DNA from: JBGPJM01 sp041485385
GTDB lineage: Bacteria > Planctomycetota > Phycisphaerae > Phycisphaerales > UBA1924
Assembly (NCBI GenBank): GCA_041485385.1
Contig: JBGPJM010000036.1
Location: 1-28,574, forward strand
Direction: 5' to 3'
Length of the DNA stretch: 28,574 nucleotides
Part shown: positions 1-8,359 of the stretch, piece by piece
Layout: each line of letters starts with the position of its first letter
Numbering within the stretch: the first letter of the stretch is position 1
The notes under the pieces: generated by a model
Database searches by the model: none
Told to the model about the DNA's origin: nothing
What the model saw: only the letters and a program-made list of their open reading frames with translations
Translations under genes and position numbers: made by a program

Positions 1-445
1 AGCCCGAGCCCCAGCCGGTCTCGCGGTAGAGGATCCGTCCGTCGGTGCTGATGACGATGAGCGTGGGGATCCCCTTGACGTCGTAGGCCGCGGCGACATC
101 GTCCCCGTTGGTGAGCACGGGGTAGTAGGCGTTCATCTTTTCCATGAACTCGGCGGGGTCCTGGTTGTCGCGGACGTTGATGCCGAAGACGGCGACGGCG
201 CGGTCCTGGTAGGTCTCGTGCAGGCGCTGCACGGCGGGGATGGCCATGCGGCAGGGGCCGCACCAGCTGGCCCAGAAATCGAGGACGACGACCCGCCCGC
301 GGTATTCGGAGAGGGTGATCAGCTTGCCGCGTGGGGTGTAGAGCTGGAAATCGGGCGGGGTGGCGCCGCGGCCGGCCGCGGGCCCGATGGTGAGGAAGCC
401 GACGATCGCGAGAACGGCGAGGACGGCCAGAATGACCTTGCCCAT
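1..445 (-). CDS. TlpA/ResA-type thiol-disulfide oxidoreductase, C-terminus cut by the window edge
   Basis: The 148 visible codons encode an N-terminal hydrophobic segment (residues 3-24, a signal anchor or signal peptide), then a thioredoxin fold of the AhpC-TSA/TlpA kind. The redox motif is WCGPC (Cys62, Cys65) within a WASWCGPC context. The expected cis-proline loop GIPT follows at about residues 125-128. The reading frame is still open at base 1, so only the last strand and helix of the domain are probably missing. The ATG at 443-445 is preceded by a GGGAGG ribosome binding site. The family reduces or exchanges disulfides outside the cytoplasm, for example in cytochrome c maturation or envelope redox control. 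No cytochrome gene is visible here, so the substrate is unknown. It is divergent from the ACT protein gene. Confidence 0.9.
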   Translation of the reverse strand, partial: MGKVILAVLAVLAIVGFLTIGPAAGRGATPPDFQLYTPRGKLITLSEYRGRVVVLDFWASWCGPCRMAIPAVQRLHETYQDRAVAVFGINVRDNQDPAEFMEKMNAYYPVLTNGDDVAAAYDVKGIPTLIVISTDGRILYRETGWGSG

Positions 446-766
446 GGGAACCTCCCGGCGAGAGGCCGCGGGCGCCGAGGCACCGCGGCAACCTGTTGCC
501 CGGACGCGTAGCGGGCGAGGGGGTGGGAGATGAAGGAAGCGGTCTGGCGCAGAACGGCAGGGTTCCGGCGAGGCACAGGGGAGTTATCGTGAAAGCGGCG
601 GAACGGGTTGAGGCGGCGGGGTGAACGTGCAGAGCAGGCAGGGAAATGGAGACGCCGAGCGCAGGTTATCGCCCGTTGGGCGCAGGGAGCGGTATCGGGT
701 GGAGTCGGTGGCGGCGCGGTTGCGCGGTATGCTGGTTCGGGCGGAGACATGCCAAAGGAGCGAACC
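446..766. other. 321-bp divergent intergenic region, no gene seen
   Basis: This stretch separates the leftward thioredoxin gene from the rightward ACT-domain gene and must hold promoters for both. A TATGCT hexamer at 728-733 (+) could be a -10 box for the ACT gene, but no convincing -35 accompanies it. Frames that stay open here show no recognisable protein and are explained by the high G+C. Confidence 0.4.
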
Positions 767-1156
767 ATGGGAAAGGCCGTGCAGTTCTCGGTTGGGCTGG
801 ACAACACCGCGGGGACACTGGCGAAGCTCTGCGGGCAGCTCGGGCGAGCGGGCGTGAACATCGAGGCGATCTCGGTCTCCGACAACGCCGACTGCGGCTG
901 GGTGAGGCTGATCGCGACCCCGAGCCAGAAGGCCCGGGCGGTGCTTCACAAGGCGAAATACACGGTCTGCGCCAAGCTCGTGCTCACGGTGGACGCGGCC
1001 AACCGGCCGGGCGAACTGGAGCGGATCTGCAAGCGGCTGGCGAAGGCGGGCGTGAACGTGCACTACGTGTACGGGAGCACGCCGTCGGGGGATGGGTCGA
1101 CGCTGGTGTTCGGCGTGAGCGACGTGGACAGGGCGATGAAGGCGATCGGCCGGTAA
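767..1156 (+). CDS. Tandem ACT-domain protein
   Basis: This 129-residue protein consists of two ACT domains, about residues 5-60 and 68-126. Each opens with the ligand-loop signature that follows the first strand (DNTAGTL and ANRPGEL), followed by a helix ending in AGVN. ACT pairs bind amino acids or other small ligands, and stand-alone tandem ACT proteins are usually regulators. No catalytic domain is attached and the ligand cannot be read from sequence. The ATG at 767 is preferred because AAAGGAG lies six bases upstream (754-760). An in-frame ATG at 749 would place that ribosome binding site inside the gene. Reading further upstream gives only Arg/Gly-rich sequence without family character. 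Confidence 0.85.
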   Translation: MGKAVQFSVGLDNTAGTLAKLCGQLGRAGVNIEAISVSDNADCGWVRLIATPSQKARAVLHKAKYTVCAKLVLTVDAANRPGELERICKRLAKAGVNVHYVYGSTPSGDGSTLVFGVSDVDRAMKAIGR

Positions 1157-1184
1157 CCGGCGGGCTGCCGCGTGCAGGCGGTGC

Positions 1185-2285
1185 TCAGTTCAGGCGCGTG
1201 ATCCTGGTCTTGGACGTAGCGTCCATGGTCATGCCCGTGCCGCCGGCGCTGGTGTCCACGACCACCTTCTGGTCGAGCTCGATCTTGCGGAGCATGCCGC
1301 GCTCGGTGTCCCAGACGTACGCGCCGTTGTAGAACGAATCCTTGAGCTGGAACATCGCGGCGCCGCCGCCGGTCTGTGTGGCGGGCTCGATGTGCCCGGT
1401 GAGCGAGATCGTGGCGTCGCCGCCGCGGAACGACTTCACCGTGTGGATCGTGGTGATCTTGAAGTTGCCCAGGAGGCCGGAGTTCACGCTGTCCTCGTTG
1501 GTCCACTTGTCGCCGAGGTTGACGCGCGGGCTGCCCTTCTTTATGTTGAAGATCGAGCCGATGGCGTCGGCGAAGCCCTGGCCGCTGAGGCCGGTGTTGC
1601 CGCCCTGGAGGCCGCCGCCCAGGCCGTTGCCCATGCCCAGGGCGTCGAGGCTGGTGAGGTTGCCGCCGCCGGAAACCATGGAGGTGTTGCCGTCCTTGTC
1701 GACGGTGAAGGTGAGGACGGTGGCCGCGAGGGCGCGGAGGGAGGGGGCGAGCGGGTTGTCGCCGTCCTTGGAAGCGGGCTTGGAGCTGTCGAAGTCGACG
1801 GTCTCGGCGTCCTTGCCGGTGCCGCTGGTCTGGGTCATCGACACGTGCTGGACGGAGAGTTCGATGTTCGCCGAGCCGTCGTCGGCGACGCTCGCGACCT
1901 TGAGGAGCAGGCCGATCTCCTGCTTGCTGGTCTGCTTGCGGGGGCCGTCGCTCACGGCGGGGATGCTGATCTTGGAGTTGCTGTCCAGGTCCATCCGCAG
2001 GCGGATGTGGTCGCCCTTGCGGAACTTGGGGCGGAGGTCGATCTTCTTGCTGGAGTCCGCCTCGCGGTTGCGCTCGGGCTGGTCCTTGCGATCGGGAGAA
2101 GAGTCCTTCTTGGTCGGCTCGTTCTCACGAATCGGCGTGCGCTGCGGCTTGGAGGGCCGCTCCTTGGTCGGCTCGGGTTCCTTGGCGGGCGGCGTCGCGG
2201 GCTGGTCCTGGGCTGCGGTGCTGGGAAGGGGCATCGCCAGACAGATTCCGAGCGTCAGGGCGAACATGGGACGAAGAGTGTTCAT
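1185..2285 (-). CDS. Secreted hypothetical protein, DUF6263-like
   Basis: The 366-residue product starts with a signal peptide (residues 1 to about 25, ending STAAQ). A strongly charged, proline-rich linker follows (about 26-82, many Lys/Glu/Arg), then a beta-rich domain. That domain opens with a FRKGDHIRLRMDLDS segment and ends with a strand rich in Thr and Val. The pattern of a short 'kgd' strand, a 'tftvdkdGn' strand and a C-terminal strand is what I associate with DUF6263-type lipid- or ligand-binding-like proteins of planctomycetes, but this is by memory of the family. A glycine-rich loop occupies about residues 206-236. GGAGG sits six bases before the ATG. It converges on the ACT gene with a 28-bp gap. 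Function unknown. Confidence 0.75.
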   Translation of the reverse strand: MNTLRPMFALTLGICLAMPLPSTAAQDQPATPPAKEPEPTKERPSKPQRTPIRENEPTKKDSSPDRKDQPERNREADSSKKIDLRPKFRKGDHIRLRMDLDSNSKISIPAVSDGPRKQTSKQEIGLLLKVASVADDGSANIELSVQHVSMTQTSGTGKDAETVDFDSSKPASKDGDNPLAPSLRALAATVLTFTVDKDGNTSMVSGGGNLTSLDALGMGNGLGGGLQGGNTGLSGQGFADAIGSIFNIKKGSPRVNLGDKWTNEDSVNSGLLGNFKITTIHTVKSFRGGDATISLTGHIEPATQTGGGAAMFQLKDSFYNGAYVWDTERGMLRKIELDQKVVVDTSAGGTGMTMDATSKTRITRLN

Positions 2286-2657
2286 AGCGAGCCTCCAGGG
2301 ACGGGATATCGGTCCGGCCTCCGCACAACTGTACGGACGCCCGGGCCGGATCGTGCGCGCGCCCCCATTTCGGGCGACGGTCGATCGGGGTCCAACCCGT
2401 TGCGGTGGGCGGGGACAGTTCGATCGGGGAAGGCTCTGAGGCGGTCTTCGCAGATTCCGACAATCCGGGCGAGGCGGGAATCCGGGCGGGAACGGGGAGG
2501 TTCATAGAGAGTTGGAGAGATCGCGCTCGCGGTGCCGATATTCGCGTTCGGCGCATGGCGCGCACTCAGTACCACATCGAGTTTTCTGGCGACCCCGGAG
2601 GCCCCACCCACCCCTCCGGCGTCGCCCTTGCGCCCGCGCGCGCCAGAGGGAGCACGC
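2286..2657. other. 372-bp divergent intergenic region, no gene seen
   Basis: It lies between the leftward DUF6263-like gene and the rightward SIMPL gene. Two near-identical short words, TCGATCGGGG, occur near 2380 and 2420. A GATATT hexamer near 2538 could belong to a promoter for the rightward gene. No strong hairpin and no convincing coding sequence were found. Confidence 0.35.
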
Positions 2658-3425
2658 ATGGAACATCACATCCGGGTGAACATCCTGAGCGGGGCGGCCG
2701 TGCTGGCCGCGGGCGTCGTGTTGAGCCTGGTCACCAGCACCTGGGTCGCCTCGAGGGCCTACCAGAAGCGGTTCGCGCAGGTCGCGGAAAGGGACCAGAC
2801 CATCACGGTCAAGGGGTCGGCCCGGCTGCGCATCACCTCGGACCTTGCGGTGTGGCACATCAGCGTGCGCGGCGACGGGAAGACGCTGGTGGAGGCCTAC
2901 GAGGTGCTCCAGCGCGGCATCGAAGGGGTGCAGGCGTTCCTGAACAAACAGGGGTTCACGCCGCCCACCGTGGAGCAGCACGCGATCCAGACCGAGGAGC
3001 GGTACGTCAAGGACAAGGACGGGAAGGACACCAGCGAGACCGCCGGGTACACGCTCCGGCGTACGTTCAGCGTCACCACGCCGGAGACCCAGCGCGTGGC
3101 CGGGGCGGCCGGTGAGGTGACGGGGCTGATCAAGGACGGGATCTACGTGATCTCGGGCTCCCCGGCGTACTACTACAGCAAGCTGCCGGACCTGAAGATT
3201 CAGATCATGGGCGACGCCTCGAAGGACGCCCGGTCGCGGGCGGACGAGATCGTCGGCAAGGCCGGGTCGAGGGTGGGGGAGCTGCGCTCGGCGCAGATGG
3301 GCGTGCTGCAGATCACCCAGCCCAACTCGACGGACGTGAGCGGCTCGGGGATCTACGACACGTCCACGATCCTAAAGGATGTGCAGGCGGTGGTTACGCT
3401 GACGTTCGCCGTGAGCGGTGAATAG
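2658..3425 (+). CDS. SIMPL (DUF541) domain protein, membrane anchored
   Basis: The protein has 255 residues. A single hydrophobic segment (about 10-30) acts as an uncleaved anchor or signal. The SIMPL/DUF541 domain follows: ITVKGSARLRITSDLAVW gives the conserved first strand, and the middle of the domain carries the helix and strand pattern of YggE-like proteins with a Y-T-L-R-R strand near residue 133. The C-terminus ends in a VTLTFAV strand typical of the family. Family members are periplasmic or surface proteins linked to stress tolerance in some bacteria; the biochemical role is not settled. The ATG at 2658 follows AGAGGGA at 2645-2651. Codons upstream in the same frame look non-coding. 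It converges on arsM with 23 bp between stops. Confidence 0.85.
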   Translation: MEHHIRVNILSGAAVLAAGVVLSLVTSTWVASRAYQKRFAQVAERDQTITVKGSARLRITSDLAVWHISVRGDGKTLVEAYEVLQRGIEGVQAFLNKQGFTPPTVEQHAIQTEERYVKDKDGKDTSETAGYTLRRTFSVTTPETQRVAGAAGEVTGLIKDGIYVISGSPAYYYSKLPDLKIQIMGDASKDARSRADEIVGKAGSRVGELRSAQMGVLQITQPNSTDVSGSGIYDTSTILKDVQAVVTLTFAVSGE

Positions 3426-3448
3426 TCACGCCGTCGTGCCGGCTCGTA

Positions 3449-4426
3449 TCACCGCGGTTTGCGCGCGGAGATGTTCAGGCTGGTGATGTAGTCGCCGGGC
3501 TTCGATCCCCGCGGCAGCTCGGCCATGATCGCGGCGTAGAGGGGGTCCTGGAAGCTGGTCATCGAGTCGATGTACCCGCCCTTCATGTCGAGCCTGACGT
3601 CGGCCAGGCCGGCGGCGCGGGCCATGAGCTCGATGTCTCCCAGCAGCGAGGCGCCGGCGACGCAGCCGACCAGGGCCTCGACCATCTGCACCACCCCGGC
3701 CGGGAGGGGCTGCACCAGCGCCAGGTCGGAGATGGCCACACGCCCGCCGGGCTTGAGCACGCGGGCGATCTCCCGCCACACCCGCGGCTTGTCGGGGGAG
3801 AGGTTGATCACGCAGTTGGAGATGACCACATCCACCGAGGCGTCGGCGACGGGGAGGTTCTCGATCTCGCCGAGGCGGAACTCGACGTTCTCCAGGCTGG
3901 TCTGCTCGCGGTAGGAGGCGGTGCTGCGCCGGGCCTTGGAGACCATGTCGGGGGTCATATCCACGCCGATGACCCGCCCGGAGGAACCGACGCGCGGGCC
4001 GGCGATGAAGACATCGAAGCCCCCGCCCGCGCCCAGGTCGAGCACGACCTCGCCGGGCTTGAGCGAGGCCAGGGCGGTCGGGTTGCCGCAGGAGAGGCCC
4101 ATGTTGGCCCCCTCAGGGACTGTGCCGAGCTCGGAATCGGAGTAGCCGACGGCCCGGGCGATGTCGTCAGCGCCGGCGGGGCCACCGCCGCAGCAGCCGC
4201 CGGGGCCTTGTGTCTCGGCAACGGCTGTTTCGGCAGCGGCGCTCTCGACCGTTGCGCCGCCGCACCCAGTTCCGCCGCAACAGCTGCCCGGCTGGGTGGC
4301 GGTCGTGGGAGAGGGGCCGGTCCAGGCGCCGGCGCGGGCGATCGCCGCGTATCCCTCGCGGACCCTCTGGCGAACGGTGTCGTTGTCGATCGTGGAGGAT
4401 GAGGGGCGGGGAGGGGGGGCGGTCAT
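3449..4426 (-). CDS. arsM: Arsenite S-adenosylmethionine methyltransferase ArsM
   Basis: This 325-residue class I SAM methyltransferase converts As(III) to methylated arsenicals. The SAM-binding loop is VLDLGAGGGFD (about 128-138), followed by GVDMTPDMV. Three cysteines expected for As(III) binding are present: Cys113 in SCGNP, Cys205 in SNCVINLSPDKP, and Cys255 in GCVAGA. The N-terminal part has extra cysteine clusters (Cys49/50/55 and Cys78/79), as in many bacterial ArsM proteins. The ATG at 4426 has AAGGAG seven bases upstream and overlaps the stop of arsR as ATGA, so the two are translationally coupled. Its position directly behind arsR supports arsenic-responsive expression. No arsenite efflux pump or arsenate reductase is in view, so methylation may be the local resistance route. 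Confidence 0.95.
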   Translation of the reverse strand: MTAPPPRPSSSTIDNDTVRQRVREGYAAIARAGAWTGPSPTTATQPGSCCGGTGCGGATVESAAAETAVAETQGPGGCCGGGPAGADDIARAVGYSDSELGTVPEGANMGLSCGNPTALASLKPGEVVLDLGAGGGFDVFIAGPRVGSSGRVIGVDMTPDMVSKARRSTASYREQTSLENVEFRLGEIENLPVADASVDVVISNCVINLSPDKPRVWREIARVLKPGGRVAISDLALVQPLPAGVVQMVEALVGCVAGASLLGDIELMARAAGLADVRLDMKGGYIDSMTSFQDPLYAAIMAELPRGSKPGDYITSLNISARKPR

Positions 4427-4848
4427 GGTCTGCTCCTTCGTGTGATGCGCCCGCCGGCGGCCTCGGGGGCCGGGCAACAAGAGATCCCCTCGCGCTGGTT
4501 GCAGCAGAGGACCTCGGGTTCAACCTTGAGGATGAGCTTGAGGCGGCGTGCGTCCTCGGCGATTCGTTTCTCGGACGGGAGGACGGTCATGAGCCAGTCG
4601 ATGGCGGCGCGGGCCGCGGGCGGTGCATCGGGCCCTGCCAAGCGGTAGTACATCCACCGTCCCTCCTTGCGGCCCTCGATGAGCCCGGCCTGGCGGAGGA
4701 TCCACAGGTGCCTGGAGACCGTGGAGGCGGCGAGCCCGAGGAGCTCGATAATCTGGCAGACGCACAACTCTCCGATGCGCAGGCAGGCCAAGGCGCGGAG
4801 CCGGTTCTCGTCGGCCAGGGCCCTTGTGATCGCCAGAATCTCCCGCAC
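4423..4848 (-). CDS. arsR: ArsR/SmtB-family arsenic-responsive repressor
   Basis: The 141-residue product is a winged-helix ArsR repressor. The helix-turn-helix is LGLAASTVSRHLWILRQAG (about 37-55), followed by a wing ending in WMYYRL. The alpha3 metal site of classical ArsR is present as CVC (Cys29, Cys31). Further cysteine pairs near the C-terminus (Cys115/116 and Cys124/125) could add ligands, as in ArsR variants with C-terminal sites. The start is GTG at 4846-4848, chosen because AAGGAG sits seven bases before it and the promoter and operator lie just upstream. It overlaps arsM by ATGA. Derepression by As(III) of its own operon is expected from the family. Confidence 0.95.
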   Translation of the reverse strand: MREILAITRALADENRLRALACLRIGELCVCQIIELLGLAASTVSRHLWILRQAGLIEGRKEGRWMYYRLAGPDAPPAARAAIDWLMTVLPSEKRIAEDARRLKLILKVEPEVLCCNQREGISCCPAPEAAGGRITRRSRP

Positions 4849-4862
4849 TGTTCGGCTCCTTC

Positions 4863-4882
4863 ATTTCGACAATTGACGAAAT
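4863..4882 (-). promoter_or_regulatory. Putative ArsR operator, 20-bp palindrome
   Basis: ATTTCGACAATTGACGAAAT is an inverted repeat with a single non-matching symmetric pair (positions 7 and 14), centred at 4872/4873. It overlaps the -10 box and the likely transcription start of arsR-arsM, where a repressor dimer would block polymerase. Its A/T-rich character stands out against the G+C-rich surroundings. Assignment to ArsR is inference from position and symmetry. Confidence 0.75.
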
Positions 4883-4907
4883 ATACCATATAGGACGGGT
4901 TTGTCAA
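4880..4907 (-). promoter_or_regulatory. Sigma70-type promoter of arsR-arsM
   Basis: On the minus strand there is a perfect -35 box TTGACA (4907-4902), a 16-bp spacer and a -10 box TATATT (4885-4880). The predicted start falls near 4873, inside the palindromic operator, leaving a leader of about 25 bases before the GTG of arsR. It is the best promoter match I saw in the window. Confidence 0.75.
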
Positions 4908-5002
4908 GGGTCGTCGCGCGCCCGACGTGTGCGCGGGGCGGACGTGCGGGCGTATCGTTCGGCCCCGGGAAGGGGCCGGCCCGGGAGCGAGGGATCGCCG
5001 GA

Positions 5003-5587
5003 ATGTCGATCAAGCGTGTCTGCGTGTTCTGCGCCTCCAGCGAGAGGTGCGACCGGGTCTACTTCGAGCAGGCGTCGAGGCTGGGCGGTGCGCTGGCGCG
5101 GGCCGGCATGACGGTGATCTACGGCGGCGGGCGGGCCGGGCTGATGGGGGCGGTGGCCGACGCGGCCCTGGCCGCCGGCGGCGTCGTACTCGGCGTGCTG
5201 CCGCGCTTCATGAACGACGTCGAGTGGGGCCACACCGGTGTGTCGGAACTCCGCCTCGTGGACGACATGCACGAGCGTCTTCGGGTGATGAAGCAGGAGG
5301 CCGACGCCTTCGTGGCCCTGCCCGGAGGGTGCGGGACGCTGGACGAGCTGTTTCAGGCGATCACGTGGAAGCGGCTGGGCCTGCACGTGGGGCCGATCGT
5401 GCTGGTGAACATCGGCGGGTTCTTCGATCCGGCCGTCGATCAGCTCCGGCGGTGCATCCGCGAGAAGTTCATGAGCGAGGCGCACGGCGCGATGTGGTCG
5501 GTGGTGCCGTCGGCGGACGAGGTCGTGGCGGCGATGCAAGGTGCGGCGCCGTGGGGCGAGCGCGGGATCGACTTCGCGAAGGCGTAG
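5003..5587 (+). CDS. LOG-family protein (TIGR00730, putative cytokinin riboside 5'-monophosphate phosphoribohydrolase)
   Basis: A 194-residue Rossmann-like LOG protein, of usual family length. It begins with VCVFCASSE and carries both signature motifs. These are GGGRAGLMG (41-49) and PGGCGTLDE (107-115), where the more common residue before GT is Tyr or Phe and here it is Cys. Arg94 in the ERLRVMK helix corresponds to the conserved substrate-contacting arginine region. LOG enzymes release the base from nucleoside 5'-monophosphates; in bacteria the true role is often nucleotide housekeeping, and some members are annotated as lysine decarboxylase in error. The ATG at 5003 is taken because the conserved protein begins there. 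The ribosome binding site (GAGGGA, about 4988-4993) is only fair. It converges on the CHAD-PPX gene with nine bases between stops. Confidence 0.9.
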   Translation: MSIKRVCVFCASSERCDRVYFEQASRLGGALARAGMTVIYGGGRAGLMGAVADAALAAGGVVLGVLPRFMNDVEWGHTGVSELRLVDDMHERLRVMKQEADAFVALPGGCGTLDELFQAITWKRLGLHVGPIVLVNIGGFFDPAVDQLRRCIREKFMSEAHGAMWSVVPSADEVVAAMQGAAPWGERGIDFAKA

Positions 5588-5596
5588 CGGGGCTAG

Positions 5597-8359
5597 CTAG
5601 GCCACCGGGGCATCGGCCTCGACCGATGTCGTGCGGACCGGCTCGAACTCGAAACGGGGCCGCAGCCCCAGCGCGGCCTCGAAGAGGCCGGACTTCCGCT
5701 CGGCCCCCCAGATGTCCACCGTCGGCTCACCCGCCGCCGCGATCATGAACCTGGCCGACCTGCCCGCGATCTCGACGCGCACGTCGCGCACGCCTTGCGT
5801 GTGTGTGCGGTCCAGCCCGTCGGCGACGCGGAGAATGCCCGACAGGCGCTTCACCAGCCGCCGGTCGTCGCGCCCCAGGCGAGCGAAGCCGGGGTGGGTC
5901 CTGGTCGGCTCGGCGAGACGGTGGTACCGCGCGAGGTTGGCGACCACCTCGACCTCGCGGGACGTCAACCCGGGAAGGTCGGCGTGGATGATCAGGTGGT
6001 AGCTGTGCTTGTGGTGGCCGGAGTAGTTGATGAGGTACCCGATGTCGTGCAGGATAGCCGCGGATTCCAGGAGCACCCGGTCGCGCGCCGAGAAGGTCTG
6101 GGCCAGGGCGGGGTACACGCCGAGCTGATCGAAGATGCGGAGGGCCAGGCGGGCGACGTGGCGCGAGTGCGCCTGCTCGTACCCGCAGGCCCTGGCGAAG
6201 CGTCGAACGGAGCGCATCGGGTCGGACGGGCGCGGGGCGCCGGCCGGATCCGTCTGTCGCAGCCGGTGGGCCATCTCCAGCAGCAGCCCGTCGCGTATGC
6301 CGCCCTCGTGGATCCGGACGCTGCTCACGCCGAGGGTCTTCATGACCCGTTCTGCCAAGGCCAGCCCGGCGACGATGATGTCGGCGCGGTCGGCGCCGAG
6401 GCCCCGCACTTCGGCCCGCCGGCGCAGGGGCATCTTCCGGAGCCGGTCCAGGGCGTGCTTGAGCTGCGCGAGCTTGACCTCTCGCCCCTGGAGCGTGCCG
6501 GCGAAGAGCCCGTCGGCCGCGGGCCCCAGTTCGGCCTGAGCGCAGATACTCGCCAGCGTCGTAAACGTGCCGCCGGTGGCGACCACGAGCTGGGGCGCCA
6601 GCGGCGGCGCGCCGGCCTCCCGGCGGAATCGTCGCTTGATGAACCGGCGCATCTCGCGGAATCGACTGCCCGCGGCGTTGTCGGGCCCGCCGAATCGCTC
6701 GGTGAGTCGGACGGCCCCCAGCGCGATCGTGTACACGCGTTCGACCACCCCGCCCAGCTCGGGGAGGGCCGGCCCGGTGTCAGCGGCGCCGGGGCGCTGC
6801 ACCGGCGCGGCCGGCGCGGAGACGACGATCTGCGTGCTGCCGCCGCCGATGTCGACCACCGCGCCCGGTGCGGAGGCGAGGTCGAAGGCCCGTGCGGCGC
6901 TGCGATAGGAGAGCATCGCCTCCTGCTCGGCGCTGATGACCTCCAGCTCCACGCCGGCGGCCCGGCGGACGAGCTGGATGAACTCCGGCGTGTTCCGCGC
7001 CTCCCGGACGGCGGACGTGCCGACGACGCGAAGCAGCCGCACGCCGTAGCCGTCGGCGATGCCCTTCATGCGGGCGATCGTGAGGGCGGCGTGCTGCATC
7101 GCGCGGGGATCCAAGGTGCCGCGGGAATGCAGGCGGCTCCCGAGTCGGGCGACCTCGCGCTCGTCGTCCATCACGCGGTACGAGCCGTCGGCCGATACCT
7201 CGGCGATGATCAGCCGGATCGAGTTGGAGCCGACGTCGATGGCGCCGATGCGGGCGCGCGTGCCGGGCATGAGCGGCGTCACGGGCATCGCCTCCTGGGG
7301 CACCCGGTGCGCAGGTTGATCCACGGCGCGGGGCGCGGCGCCCGTGGCGCCGGGCGCCGGCCCGAGAAGGGTGTTCAAGGCCTGGACGAACTCGCCGGAG
7401 TTGAACTCGGGCCAGCCGGCCTGGAGCTCGGCGTGCAGCCGGTCCCGCCGGGCCCGGAGGCGGCCGGTAAACGAGTCGATCGCCCGCAGGAGCGCCTCGG
7501 CGGACTCGTCGGGGGCCGGCGCCAGGCCGGGGTCGCGCGCCCCGGGCGAGAGCTCGGCGCGGTAGCGGTCAAGACGGTGCACGACCTGGTGGGCGTCGTT
7601 GAGCTGGCCCAACCTGTCCAGGAGATCGGCCAGACGAGGGAAGAGCTCGTCGCGGACGCGAGCGTCGAGGCACACCGCGAGCGTCTCGAGGCCGTAGCGG
7701 AGGCTCTTCCCCGCCAGGCGCAGCGCGTGGACGTTCTCAATCTCCGCCAGCGGCTGCTCGCCCGCGCGCCGGAAGTCCTCGGCCCGGGCGGCGAGGGAGG
7801 ATCTCGCCAAGTCCAGCGCGGTCACGGGGGCGGCCCCGCCGGCCCCGGTCGGTCCGGCGTCGCACCTCCGTCGGACCAGGCGCGCGTGGGCGCCGCGCAG
7901 CCTGCGCGGCTTGGCTCTCCGCAGGGCCTTGCCGAGTTGTCTCGCCGCGCGGGCACGGTCGTGGTCGATCCGCTCGAGCACGTGCAGCAGCGCGGGGCGG
8001 TCGCCCTCCGGCGCGCCGGGGAGCGTGCCGGAGAAAAGGGCCCGGTGGACATCGCAGTCTCGCGCGTCGGCCGCGGCGCGGCGCAGGGCGCGCAGCGTCG
8101 CGACGGCTTTCCGTGCGCGTCCGGCGCGCAGGACGGGCGAGAATGCGTCGATGGCCGCGGTAGCCCGGCGCGTCGAGACGCGGAGCCTGTGCACGAACTG
8201 CGGATCAGCGCCGGAGTCGTCGCGGTGCTGCTCCAGCAGCATGAGGATGAGGCGGGCCACAGCGCGGAGCCGCGACCGCAGCGCGCGGCGCGCCGCCCGG
8301 CGCGCGGGCATGTCGGCACGAATGCCCTTGATCCATTTGCCCGCGGGCCGGATGGTCAT
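5597..8359 (-). CDS. CHAD - Ppx/GppA phosphatase - HD domain fusion protein
   Basis: This 920-residue protein joins three domains. A CHAD domain (about 25-330) shows conserved His-containing helices, HRLRVSTRR at 57-65 and VHALRLAGKSLRY near 210-222. After an Ala/Pro linker comes a Ppx/GppA actin-like phosphatase (about 370-700) with the phosphate loops AIDVGSNSIRL (373) and VVDIGGGSTQ (501), plus ATGGTFTT and EGGIRDGLL. The C-terminal HD region (about 725-890) has H734, the ILHDIG pair and HHKHSYHLI, as in long exopolyphosphatases. CHAD binds polyphosphate and Ppx removes terminal phosphates from polyphosphate or pppGpp, so a granule-targeted exopolyphosphatase is a reasonable inference. The ATG at 8359 is preferred over one 27 codons upstream because AGGAG lies seven bases before it. 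The N-terminal half is extremely Arg/Ala-rich. Confidence 0.9.
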   Translation of the reverse strand: MTIRPAGKWIKGIRADMPARRAARRALRSRLRAVARLILMLLEQHRDDSGADPQFVHRLRVSTRRATAAIDAFSPVLRAGRARKAVATLRALRRAAADARDCDVHRALFSGTLPGAPEGDRPALLHVLERIDHDRARAARQLGKALRRAKPRRLRGAHARLVRRRCDAGPTGAGGAAPVTALDLARSSLAARAEDFRRAGEQPLAEIENVHALRLAGKSLRYGLETLAVCLDARVRDELFPRLADLLDRLGQLNDAHQVVHRLDRYRAELSPGARDPGLAPAPDESAEALLRAIDSFTGRLRARRDRLHAELQAGWPEFNSGEFVQALNTLLGPAPGATGAAPRAVDQPAHRVPQEAMPVTPLMPGTRARIGAIDVGSNSIRLIIAEVSADGSYRVMDDEREVARLGSRLHSRGTLDPRAMQHAALTIARMKGIADGYGVRLLRVVGTSAVREARNTPEFIQLVRRAAGVELEVISAEQEAMLSYRSAARAFDLASAPGAVVDIGGGSTQIVVSAPAAPVQRPGAADTGPALPELGGVVERVYTIALGAVRLTERFGGPDNAAGSRFREMRRFIKRRFRREAGAPPLAPQLVVATGGTFTTLASICAQAELGPAADGLFAGTLQGREVKLAQLKHALDRLRKMPLRRRAEVRGLGADRADIIVAGLALAERVMKTLGVSSVRIHEGGIRDGLLLEMAHRLRQTDPAGAPRPSDPMRSVRRFARACGYEQAHSRHVARLALRIFDQLGVYPALAQTFSARDRVLLESAAILHDIGYLINYSGHHKHSYHLIIHADLPGLTSREVEVVANLARYHRLAEPTRTHPGFARLGRDDRRLVKRLSGILRVADGLDRTHTQGVRDVRVEIAGRSARFMIAAAGEPTVDIWGAERKSGLFEAALGLRPRFEFEPVRTTSVEADAPVA

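Noticed and set aside
5591..5603. CTAGCTAG palindrome between the convergent LOG and CHAD-PPX genes
   Set aside because: It is too short and lacks a loop or T-tract; it contains the stop codon region and cannot be called a terminator.
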